Numbered from the stretch's first letter, positions 1 through 4,912 are shown. The stretch is 5,213 nt of DNA from Pseudomonadota bacterium (GCA_023431725.1 JAEYVN010000268.1:1-5213), one strand, 5' to 3'. A program made the numbers and translations. The notes: generated by a model not told the origin, from the letters alone.

Positions 1-1087
1 CGGCCTCGCGCGCGGCATTGACATAGCTCAACACCTTCTCGACATGACGCTGGTGGATCAGCGGGCCGATTTCGGTCGAAGGATCGAGTGGATGACCGAT
101 CTTGATCTTCTTGACGCGCTCGGCAGCACGCCTGGCGAATTCGTCATAGATCGATGCATCCACCAATGCGCGGCTGGATGACGTGCAACGCTCGCCGTTG
201 AGCGAGTAGATCATGAACAGGCAGGCATCGAGGGCGCGGTCGATATCGGCATCGCCGAATACGATCACCGGATTCTTGCCGCCCAATTCGAAATGCACGC
301 GCTTCAGCGTGGCCGCACCCTGGCGCATGATCGCCGAACCCGTTGTGCTTTCGCCGACAAAGCCGATCGCCTTGATGTCGGGATGCTCGGTCAGCGCCTT
401 GCCGGCCTCTTCACCGAGGCCGTGCACGACATTGAGCACGCCCGCCGGCAAGCCGGCTTCAAGGCAGATCTCGGCAAGAAGTTGCGCGGTGAGGGGGGAC
501 CATTCCGCCGGCTTGTGGACGACCGTACAGCCGGCGGCGAGCGCCGGCGCGATCTTCCAGGTCGACAGCATGAACGGCGTGTTCCATGGCGTGATGACAC
601 CAACGGGGCCGATCGGCTGCCGGATCGTGTAATTGAGATGCGTTTCGGTCGGCAGCGACAGCCCGTCTGCGGCATTGGGGGCGCGATCGGCATAGAATCG
701 GAAATTCTCCGCGCCACGCAGCGCCGCCTTTGCCATGTAACGGATCGGCTGACCCGTATCCATGCATTCCACATAGGCAATCTCGTCGGCGCGCGCTTCG
801 ATCGCATCGGCGATCTTGTGCAGGATCGCTCTGCGCTTCTCGCCGGAGGTATGAGCCCAGTTGGTGCGAAAAGCCTTCATCGCCGCTTTGGCAGCGCGAT
901 CGATCTCCGTCGCGCCGCCCCGCGCAACCCGCGCGATGGCGGTGTTATCGACAGGCGAGGCCGTCTCGAATGTCTCGCCGTTGCCGAGGTCCGGCTTGCC
1001 GTCGATCAGATGAGCAACGGTGCCCTTGCGAAAGCGGGCCAGATAGGCTTCCGCACGCGCGATCGTCTCATCGAGCGCGGTGCTCAT
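1..1087 (-). CDS. hpaE: 5-carboxymethyl-2-hydroxymuconate semialdehyde dehydrogenase, 3' end outside window
   Basis: NAD-dependent aldehyde dehydrogenase that oxidises 5-carboxymethyl-2-hydroxymuconate semialdehyde (CHMS) to the dicarboxylate after ring cleavage of homoprotocatechuate; cytosolic. I translated 362 residues from the ATG at 1087-1085. The frame is open to the left edge, so about a quarter of a typical 485-500 residue ALDH is missing. Visible ALDH landmarks are the TPWNTP motif with the oxyanion Asn at about 169, the NAD-site lysine in HKPAEWSP (about 192), the GFVGES cofactor turn (about 242-247), the general-base Glu in FELGGKNP (about 267), and the nucleophilic Cys in NGERCTSSSR (about 301). 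The NGERC-T-S-S-R form of the active site is what I know from HpaE rather than from general ALDHs. It overlaps the hpaF stop by 4 bp (ATGA), so the two are probably translationally coupled. The specific substrate rests on the pathway context plus this motif; ALDH itself is certain. Confidence 0.9.
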   Translation of the reverse strand, partial: MSTALDETIARAEAYLARFRKGTVAHLIDGKPDLGNGETFETASPVDNTAIARVARGGATEIDRAAKAAMKAFRTNWAHTSGEKRRAILHKIADAIEARADEIAYVECMDTGQPIRYMAKAALRGAENFRFYADRAPNAADGLSLPTETHLNYTIRQPIGPVGVITPWNTPFMLSTWKIAPALAAGCTVVHKPAEWSPLTAQLLAEICLEAGLPAGVLNVVHGLGEEAGKALTEHPDIKAIGFVGESTTGSAIMRQGAATLKRVHFELGGKNPVIVFGDADIDRALDACLFMIYSLNGERCTSSSRALVDASIYDEFARRAAERVKKIKIGHPLDPSTEIGPLIHQRHVEKVLSYVNAAREA

Positions 1088-1467
1088 GCCGCCTTCTCTT
1101 TGCCGCGGACGGTATTCTTGCGCAGCGTGAGCTGGTTCATTTCCTGAATTTCCACCGCGAGCTGCAGCGGGTGCGACGCAAAAGCACGCTCCAGCGATGT
1201 CTCGGCGGCCGCCATCAGTGCATCTGCGACCTTTTGATAGGCCTCCTTCGGGCGACCTTCGCGCATGCGAACGGTAATATGCACGAAGCCGTTTTTCGGA
1301 TCGCGGTCGGCAACGCAAAAATGTTCGAGACGAATGGCGCGGGTGCGGATGGCGGCAGTTTCTGCGACAGCGGTATCGATCATCGCCTGGTGCAGTGCAT
1401 TCAACAGGCCGGGCACGTCCACAGCACCGTCCAGATTGCCGGAATATTCCACGATGATGTGCGGCAT
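1084..1467 (-). CDS. hpaF: 5-carboxymethyl-2-hydroxymuconate delta-isomerase (CHMI)
   Basis: Tautomerase-superfamily enzyme that isomerises 5-carboxymethyl-2-hydroxymuconate to 5-oxopent-3-ene-1,2,5-tricarboxylate, the step after HpaE. The 127-residue product begins MPHIIVEYSGNLD, closely resembling the start of E. coli HpaF as I remember it (MPHFIVE...). Met removal would expose the catalytic N-terminal proline of this family. The length of about 125 residues is normal for CHMI, which is about twice the size of 4-oxalocrotonate tautomerase. FVHITVRMREGRP (about 61-73) and VEIQEMN near the C-terminus also match the family pattern. I chose the ATG at 1467 because Pro must be residue 2 and because a strong GAGGAGG lies 9 nt upstream. 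The same frame stays open 25 codons further upstream, but that extension would bury the proline. It is first in a minus-strand unit with hpaE. Confidence 0.93.
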   Translation of the reverse strand: MPHIIVEYSGNLDGAVDVPGLLNALHQAMIDTAVAETAAIRTRAIRLEHFCVADRDPKNGFVHITVRMREGRPKEAYQKVADALMAAAETSLERAFASHPLQLAVEIQEMNQLTLRKNTVRGKEKAA

Positions 1468-1476
1468 TGCGTTGAT

Positions 1477-1483
1477 CCTCCTC
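1477..1483 (-). promoter_or_regulatory. Ribosome binding site of hpaF
   Basis: On the minus strand this reads GAGGAGG, nearly a full anti-16S complement, 9 nt before the ATG at 1467. It decides the start against the longer in-frame ATGs at 1542 and 1533, which have no comparable site and would mask the catalytic N-terminal proline. Confidence 0.8.
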
Positions 1484-1526
1484 GTCGCCTGTTTTCGGGG
1501 TCGTTGACGCGCCCCAGCGGAGACAT

Positions 1527-1538
1527 TTAACATGTTAA
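1527..1538. promoter_or_regulatory. Perfect palindrome TTAACATGTTAA, candidate HpaR operator
   Basis: This is a perfect 12-bp AT-rich palindrome in an otherwise GC-rich divergent region, centred 65 bp upstream of the hpaF start. MarR-family dimers typically bind AT-rich palindromes of this size, and an HpaR-type MarR gene lies in the adjacent operon. Assignment to HpaR is an inference from symmetry, location and the neighbouring regulator. Only one copy is present in the window. Confidence 0.5.
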
Positions 1539-1597
1539 TCATTGCTCCGGGCCGGACGTCAAGCCGGTTGCGGCAGGAAACAAAAGAGCGTTTATCG

Positions 1598-1675
1598 CTA
1601 GTGCGGTGTTTCTGACGTTCCGATCACACTTGCGGTGATCTCTCCATCGGAACGTCAGAAACAAGACCGCACTAG
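1598..1675. repeat. Long inverted repeat with TA/CTAG borders, MITE-like element 1
   Basis: The left arm is CTAGTGCGGT (1598-1607) followed directly by 17 bp at 1608-1624. The right arm carries exact reverse complements of both blocks (1666-1675 and 1646-1662), with three extra bases (AAG, 1663-1665) between them. The two blocks pair without mismatch, giving 27 bp of stem with one 3-nt bulge around a 21-nt loop (1625-1645). Reading the ends as C-TA-GTGCGGT ... ACCGCAC-TA-G gives terminal inverted repeats flanked by a TA duplication within CTAG. That is the target preference known for IS630/Tc1-mariner transposons. There is no coding capacity and no T-run as in an intrinsic terminator. The MITE reading is inferred; the inverted repeat itself is directly seen. 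Confidence 0.75.
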
Positions 1676-1688
1676 AATCAAAAGTTGC

Positions 1689-1763
1689 TAGTGTCCTTCT
1701 GTCCCAACGGCTTCGTTCAAGCAGTCGCGGCGAGGGAATACGAAGCGTTGGGACAGGACACTA
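1689..1763. repeat. Second long inverted repeat with TA borders, MITE-like element 2
   Basis: The left arm is TAGTGTCCT (1689-1697), then three extra bases TCT (1698-1700), then GTCCCAACG (1701-1709), one unpaired G (1710) and CTTCGT (1711-1716). The right arm carries the exact complements at 1755-1763, 1746-1754 and 1740-1745. The loop is 1717-1739. The ends can be read as TA-GTGTCCT ... AGGACAC-TA. It shares with element 1 the CTAGTG start, a roughly 10-bp outer arm, a 3-nt pyrimidine-rich insertion on only one arm, and an inner block beginning GT. Here the insertion is on the left arm rather than the right, so the two elements look like relatives in opposite orientation. The inner arm sequences differ, so they are not simple copies of each other. 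Confidence 0.7.
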
Positions 1764-1772
1764 AGACACTCC

Positions 1773-1778
1773 GGGAGG
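1773..1778 (+). promoter_or_regulatory. Ribosome binding site of the DapA-like aldolase gene
   Basis: GGGAGG lies 6 nt before the ATG at 1785 and only 9 bp after the right border of inverted repeat 2. It supports 1785 as the start, ahead of a normal DapA-family N-terminus (DRIKGSIPPLLTPF). Confidence 0.7.
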
Positions 1779-1784
1779 CCGTCC

Positions 1785-2699
1785 ATGCCGTTGCCGCTTG
1801 ATCGCATCAAGGGTTCGATTCCGCCGCTGCTGACGCCGTTCAAGAACGGCGAGGTCGATTACGATACCTATGCGCGGATGATTGAAATGCAGATCCGCGA
1901 AGGATCGCATGGTATCCTGGTGAACGGCACGACATCGGAGCCGGCGTCGCTGACGACAGAGGAACGCAACCGGCTGGTGACGCTCGCGGTCGAAGTCGCG
2001 AAAGGGCGGATGCCGATCGTCGCTGCCACGGGTTCGCAGGCGATCTGGGAAACGCGCATTCTCACTGAACATGCCGCCAAGGTTGGCGCCGACGCGCTGC
2101 TGATCGTCACGCCCTATTATACGCGGCCGCCGCAGCGTGGCATGATCGCGTATTATCTTGAAGTCATGAAAGGCATCGATCTGCCGTGGATGATCTATCA
2201 TATCCCCGGCCGGGCCGCGATCGACATCAAGATCGACACGGTGAAGGAATTGCGCGACAAGTCGCCGAATTTCGTCGGCATGAAGCACGCCTCGCTCGAT
2301 CTCGATTTCGTCACCGAGTGCCTGGCCGCGGCCGGGCATGACTTCAAGATTTTCGTCGGCCTCGAGGAATCGTCGTTCCCGATGATGGCGATCGGCGCGT
2401 GCGGCCTGATGAATGCGGTCGGCAACCTGCGGCCGCGCGTTCTGTCCGATCTGTGCGAAGCCGTGTGGCGCTGCGATCTCAAGACCGCGCAGGACCTGCA
2501 TCATCGCCTGCACGATCTCAACAAGGCCATTTTCTACGATACCAATCCCATCCCCATCAAATACATGGCCAAGCGTCTTGGTATCATCGAACGCAACGAG
2601 CATCGCCTGCCAATGGTCCCGGCGCTGCCCGAACTGGAAAAGCGTCTCGATGGTGTGTTGTCACGCGCCGGCCTTTTGACGAGTGAAGCGGCAGAATGA
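1785..2699 (+). CDS. DapA-superfamily class I aldolase, probable functional HpaI (4-hydroxy-2-oxoheptanedioate aldolase)
   Basis: The 304-residue TIM-barrel lyase is of the N-acetylneuraminate lyase/dihydrodipicolinate synthase superfamily. Landmarks are GSIPPLLTPF (10-19), NGTTSEPASL (47-56), TPYYTRPP (109-116), YHIPGR (138-143) and the Schiff-base lysine in VGMKHAS (about 167). Tyr138, Lys167 and the Arg143 corresponding to the carboxylate-binding Arg of DapA are all present. However, the usual GTTGES is GTTSEP and the usual Y-N-V-P-S-R is YHIPGR, which argues against true lysine biosynthesis. A DapA subfamily lying in HPA clusters is recognised in TIGRFAMs (the 'HpaI-not-DapA' model, TIGR02313, as I remember it). 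It is assumed to split 2,4-dihydroxyhept-2-enedioate into pyruvate and succinic semialdehyde in place of class II HpaI. The gene leads the operon with hpaG and hpaR (ATGA overlap with the next gene), which supports that role. The substrate is inferred; other 2-oxo-acid lyase activities are possible. Confidence 0.85.
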   Translation: MPLPLDRIKGSIPPLLTPFKNGEVDYDTYARMIEMQIREGSHGILVNGTTSEPASLTTEERNRLVTLAVEVAKGRMPIVAATGSQAIWETRILTEHAAKVGADALLIVTPYYTRPPQRGMIAYYLEVMKGIDLPWMIYHIPGRAAIDIKIDTVKELRDKSPNFVGMKHASLDLDFVTECLAAAGHDFKIFVGLEESSFPMMAIGACGLMNAVGNLRPRVLSDLCEAVWRCDLKTAQDLHHRLHDLNKAIFYDTNPIPIKYMAKRLGIIERNEHRLPMVPALPELEKRLDGVLSRAGLLTSEAAE

Positions 2700-3553
2700 A
2701 ATTAGTCAGTTTTACCCGTCGTGGTCGGCCTGGTTACGGGGCGGTCATCGACGATGGCGTTGTCGATGTGCGTCCACGGCTGCCGCGGCTCCATTCGCTG
2801 CTCGATGTACTGCGCGCTGATGCGCTGAACGAGATGATGGATGCAGCGTCGCGCGTGCGGCCGGACTTCCCGCTATCGGAGGTGCAGCTGTTGCCGCCGG
2901 TCATCGGCCCGGAGAAAATCCTCTGCATCGGTGTGAACTACGGCAATCGCAACGAGGAATACAAGGACGGCTCGGAGAAGCCGAAGTATCCCAGCATGTT
3001 CTTCCGCACGCCGGGCTCGTTCGTCGGTCACGACCAGCCGCTGATCCGTCCGCCGGAATCGCCGCAGCTCGATTACGAGGGCGAGATCGTGATCGTGATC
3101 GGCAAGGAATGCCATCGCATCACCGCCGATCAGGCCGCCGAGCACATCATTGGCTATACGCTGTGCAACGAAGGCACGATCCGCGACTGGGTGCGGCACG
3201 CCAAGTTCAACGTTACGCAGGGCAAGAATTTCGACCGGTCGGGCTCGATCGGCCCGTGGATGGTGACCGCCGACGAGATCGAATACGGCAAGCCGTTGCA
3301 TCTCACCACAAAGGTGAATGGCGAGGTGCGGCAGGACGACACGACAGCGAACATGATGTTCGATTATGGCGCGCTGCTAGCCTACATCACCACATTCACC
3401 ACGCTGAAGCCCGGCGACATGATCGTCACCGGCACGCCGACGGGCGCCGGCGCGCGCTTCGATCCGCCGAAATGGCTGAAGCCAGGCGATGTGATCGAGG
3501 TGACGGTGCCGGAGATCGGCACGCTGCGGAACGGCGTCGAGGACGGACTATGA
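2696..3553 (+). CDS. hpaG: Fumarylacetoacetate hydrolase family protein, HpaG-like decarboxylase/isomerase
   Basis: The 285-residue product has an N-terminal region (1-70, including VRPRLPRLHSLLDVL) and one FAH catalytic domain from LCIGVNYGNRNEEY (about 76-89). Metal-site and active-site signatures are LDYEGEIVIVIGK (125-137, Glu128 and Glu130 as ligands), CNEGTIRDW (157-165), QGKNFDRSG (175-183) and TGTPTGAG (245-252). In the HPA pathway HpaG decarboxylates 5-oxopent-3-ene-1,2,5-tricarboxylate and isomerises the product to 2-hydroxyhepta-2,4-dienedioate. E. coli HpaG is a two-domain fusion of about 430 residues; this single-domain form may do one or both steps. The third metal ligand, Asp in most relatives (the ND of NDxxxRD), is Glu159 here, a conservative change. 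The start overlaps the aldolase stop by ATGA, and the end overlaps hpaR the same way. Family membership is certain; the exact reaction is inferred from the context. Confidence 0.85.
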   Translation: MKLVSFTRRGRPGYGAVIDDGVVDVRPRLPRLHSLLDVLRADALNEMMDAASRVRPDFPLSEVQLLPPVIGPEKILCIGVNYGNRNEEYKDGSEKPKYPSMFFRTPGSFVGHDQPLIRPPESPQLDYEGEIVIVIGKECHRITADQAAEHIIGYTLCNEGTIRDWVRHAKFNVTQGKNFDRSGSIGPWMVTADEIEYGKPLHLTTKVNGEVRQDDTTANMMFDYGALLAYITTFTTLKPGDMIVTGTPTGAGARFDPPKWLKPGDVIEVTVPEIGTLRNGVEDGL

Positions 3554-4053
3554 AAGAACGCATGCGCCCGTTCCAGCGTTCGCTGCCGATGCAGCTCATG
3601 CTGGCGCGGGAAGCCGTCATGCAGCGGTTCCGTCCGCATCTCACCGATCACGGTCTCACCGATCAACAATGGCGGATTGTCCGCGCGCTTAATGAGGCGG
3701 AAGCGCTGGATATTGCCGAACTCAGCCGCGCCTGCTGCCTGCATGCCGCAAGCCTGTCGCGCATACTGCCGAAACTTGAAGCGGATGGCCTGGTCACCCG
3801 CCGCGCCAACAAGGCCGATCAACGGCGTGTGACGGTCTCGCTGACCTCAAAGGGGCATCGTCTGTTCGAGGCGGTCGCGCCGCAATCGGAATCGATCTAC
3901 GCCAAACTGGCGCATGAGATTGGACCAGCCCGCCTCGAGCAGATTTACGCGTTGCTTGATGACGTCATTGGTGTTCTCGATCGGCCGCGAAGGCCGGCAT
4001 CTTCGGTCGATGCGGGCGCGGCGGTGCCGGTTCGTCGCGCCGCATCGCGATAG
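3550..4053 (+). CDS. hpaR: HpaR, MarR-family regulator of homoprotocatechuate degradation
   Basis: The 167-residue MarR-type winged-helix repressor is cytosolic and probably dimeric. Residues 12-140 match my memory of E. coli HpaR well: LMLAREAVMQRFRPHL (16-31), LTDQQWRIVRAL (36-47), the RAC segment (60-62), the recognition-helix region SLSRILPKLEADGLVTR (68-84) and the wing KADQRRVTVSLTSKG (88-102). In E. coli, HpaR represses the meta-pathway operon and is relieved by HPA or homoprotocatechuate. The ATG at 3550 overlaps the hpaG stop (ATGA). The frame is open upstream inside hpaG, but the similarity begins just after this ATG. Adjacent cysteines occur at 62-63. An Ala/Arg-rich tail of about 20 residues (145-167) extends beyond the E. 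coli protein. Cotranscription with hpaG and the aldolase suggests autoregulation, possibly through the palindrome at 1527-1538. Confidence 0.9.
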   Translation: MKERMRPFQRSLPMQLMLAREAVMQRFRPHLTDHGLTDQQWRIVRALNEAEALDIAELSRACCLHAASLSRILPKLEADGLVTRRANKADQRRVTVSLTSKGHRLFEAVAPQSESIYAKLAHEIGPARLEQIYALLDDVIGVLDRPRRPASSVDAGAAVPVRRAASR

Positions 4054-4056
4054 GAG
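4052..4056 (+). promoter_or_regulatory. Ribosome binding site of the SDR gene, overlapping the hpaR stop
   Basis: AGGAG begins inside the hpaR stop codon (TAG, 4051-4053) and lies 6 nt before the GTG at 4063. It decides the start: GTG gives MGEFKDKIVVVSGGSRGIG, with the glycine-rich loop at the normal distance from the N-terminus for an SDR. Confidence 0.7.
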
Positions 4057-4062
4057 CGAGGG

Positions 4063-4848
4063 GTGGGTGAGTTCAAGGACAAGATTGTCGTCGTCAGCGG
4101 TGGCAGTCGCGGAATCGGACGCGGTATTGCTGAAGCTTTCGCGCGCGAGGGCGCGCAAACGGTCATCGCGTCCTTGTCGGAGAAAAACCTGGCTGATACG
4201 GCCGAAGCCATTGCCAAGACCGGCGGCCCAAGGCCGGTGACGGCAGCGCTCGACCTGCGCAAGCTGTCCGATTGCGAGAAGCTGCATTCCCTTGTGAGAA
4301 AGGGGCTCGGGCGCTGCGATATTCTCGTCAACAATGCCGGTGCGACCAGGGCCGGAAAATTTCTCGAATTGTCGGATGATCTCTGGCTCGACGGATTTGC
4401 CCTGAAATTTTTCGGGTGCGTGCGACTGTCGCGGTTGTTCTGGCCGATGCTGGTGGACGCGCAGGGCAGTGTCGTCAACATCGGCGGTGGCGCGGCGCGA
4501 ACGCCCAGCGCGGATTTCACGATTGGCGGCTCGTGCAACGCGGCCATGGCGAATTTCTCGAAGGCGCTTTCCCATCTTGGCATGAAGGATGGCGTCGGCG
4601 TCAATATCATCCATCCTGGTCTGACGGACACTGATCGAATACAGGATCTGTTCGCGCAACGCGCAACAGCGGCGGGCAAGACCGTTGGAGAAATCAGTGC
4701 TCAGGCGGTCGCCCGTGATGGCATCAGACGGATGGCAGAGCCGGCGGACATCGCCGAACTCACGTTGTTCCTGTGCAGTAAGAGGGGCCGGCATATCCAG
4801 GGGGCGGCGATTCCGGTCGATGGCGGGGCGACGCCGGGATACTACTGA
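4063..4848 (+). CDS. Short-chain dehydrogenase/reductase family protein lacking the N-S-Y-K catalytic tetrad
   Basis: The 261-residue Rossmann protein has a GTG start and is the last gene of the plus-strand operon, 9 bp after hpaR. Cofactor features are intact: SGGSRGIG (12-19), the Asp of LDL (64), NNAG (90-93), HPGLTDTD (184-191) and a C-terminal PVDGGATPGYY. The catalytic tetrad is not. Where classical SDRs have Asn in NLxG there is Lys115 (ALKFFG). The Ser position is Gly142 (NIGGGAART). The YxxxK motif reads G155-G-S-C-N159, in register with the following AAMANFSKAL, which matches the usual AALxxLTKAL. An indel does not explain this, because both flanks align without gaps. I have an impression that an SDR subgroup with a 'TIGGxxNAAxxNFTKAL' pattern exists in aromatic-degradation clusters, but I cannot confirm it. 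It could be a non-classical oxidoreductase or a ligand-binding pseudoenzyme. Its role in the pathway is unknown. Confidence 0.85.
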   Translation: MGEFKDKIVVVSGGSRGIGRGIAEAFAREGAQTVIASLSEKNLADTAEAIAKTGGPRPVTAALDLRKLSDCEKLHSLVRKGLGRCDILVNNAGATRAGKFLELSDDLWLDGFALKFFGCVRLSRLFWPMLVDAQGSVVNIGGGAARTPSADFTIGGSCNAAMANFSKALSHLGMKDGVGVNIIHPGLTDTDRIQDLFAQRATAAGKTVGEISAQAVARDGIRRMAEPADIAELTLFLCSKRGRHIQGAAIPVDGGATPGYY

Positions 4849-4878
4849 AGGAATAGTGTCTGCGGCGCGGTGTTCTCA

Positions 4879-4899
4879 AGGCGCACGTGCGATGCGCCT
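4879..4899. other. Hairpin between the SDR gene and the next gene
   Basis: AGGCGCA (4879-4885) and TGCGCCT (4893-4899) form a perfect 7-bp, GC-rich stem around a 7-nt loop. An overlapping perfect 10-bp palindrome, CGCACGTGCG, lies at 4882-4891. It starts 31 bp after the SDR stop. No T-run follows, so it is a poor intrinsic terminator in either direction. It could be a weak or factor-assisted terminator for the hpa operon, or a regulatory site for the next gene. Confidence 0.35.
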
Positions 4900-4912
4900 C
4901 GTGTCGCCGCGA

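Larger units (their letters stand above)
1468..1784. promoter_or_regulatory. Divergent intergenic control region between hpaF and the hpaI-like operon
   Basis: This 317-bp non-coding stretch separates the two divergent starts. From left to right it holds the hpaF ribosome site, a 12-bp palindrome (1527-1538), about 60 bp with no clear structure, two long inverted repeats (1598-1675 and 1689-1763), and the ribosome site of the plus-strand operon. Both transcription units must be driven from here, but I found no convincing sigma-70 promoter pair. The best plus-strand candidate is TTGCGG at 1568-1573 with TTTATC at 1591-1596 (17-nt spacer); it is weak. Any plus-strand promoter left of 1598 would put both inverted repeats into the 5' leader. 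Confidence 0.55.

Noticed and set aside
293..1147. Plus-strand open frame of 284 codons opposite hpaE
   Set aside because: It is antisense to a clear aldehyde dehydrogenase, with an Arg-rich low-information composition and no family resemblance; a shadow of GC-rich coding DNA.
1468..1542. Longer hpaF with starts at 1542 or 1533
   Set aside because: These starts have no ribosome site and would bury the catalytic N-terminal proline. The ATG at 1467 has GAGGAGG 9 nt upstream.
1598..1675. Inverted repeat 1 as a Rho-independent terminator
   Set aside because: The stem is far too long and bulged, no T-run follows on either strand, and it lies between divergent gene starts where no terminator is expected.
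1673..1678. TAGAAT at the right border of inverted repeat 1 as a -10 box for the plus-strand operon
   Set aside because: It matches the -10 consensus at 5 of 6 positions, but nothing resembling a -35 lies 16-18 nt upstream, so it cannot be supported as a promoter.
1598..1763. CRISPR or direct-repeat array
   Set aside because: There are only two units, each an inverted repeat with differing sequence and no regular spacers; a mobile or palindromic element fits better.
1761..2603. Minus-strand open frame of 280 codons opposite the aldolase gene
   Set aside because: The plus strand encodes a full DapA-family protein with all its motifs, and the antisense product has no recognisable pattern.
1785..2699. 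True dihydrodipicolinate synthase for lysine biosynthesis
   Set aside because: The TTGES and YNVPSR signatures are altered and the operon is catabolic, so an aldolase role is more likely, though this is not excluded by sequence alone.
3109..3549. In-frame extension of hpaR upstream into hpaG (possible longer fusion protein)
   Set aside because: The extension translates as His/Arg-rich out-of-frame hpaG sequence. HpaR similarity begins just after the ATG at 3550, which fits the ATGA overlap.
3847..4794. Minus-strand open frame of 315 codons opposite the end of hpaR and the SDR gene
   Set aside because: The composition (Arg/Ala/Asp-rich) is that of an antisense shadow, and it contradicts two well-supported plus-strand genes.
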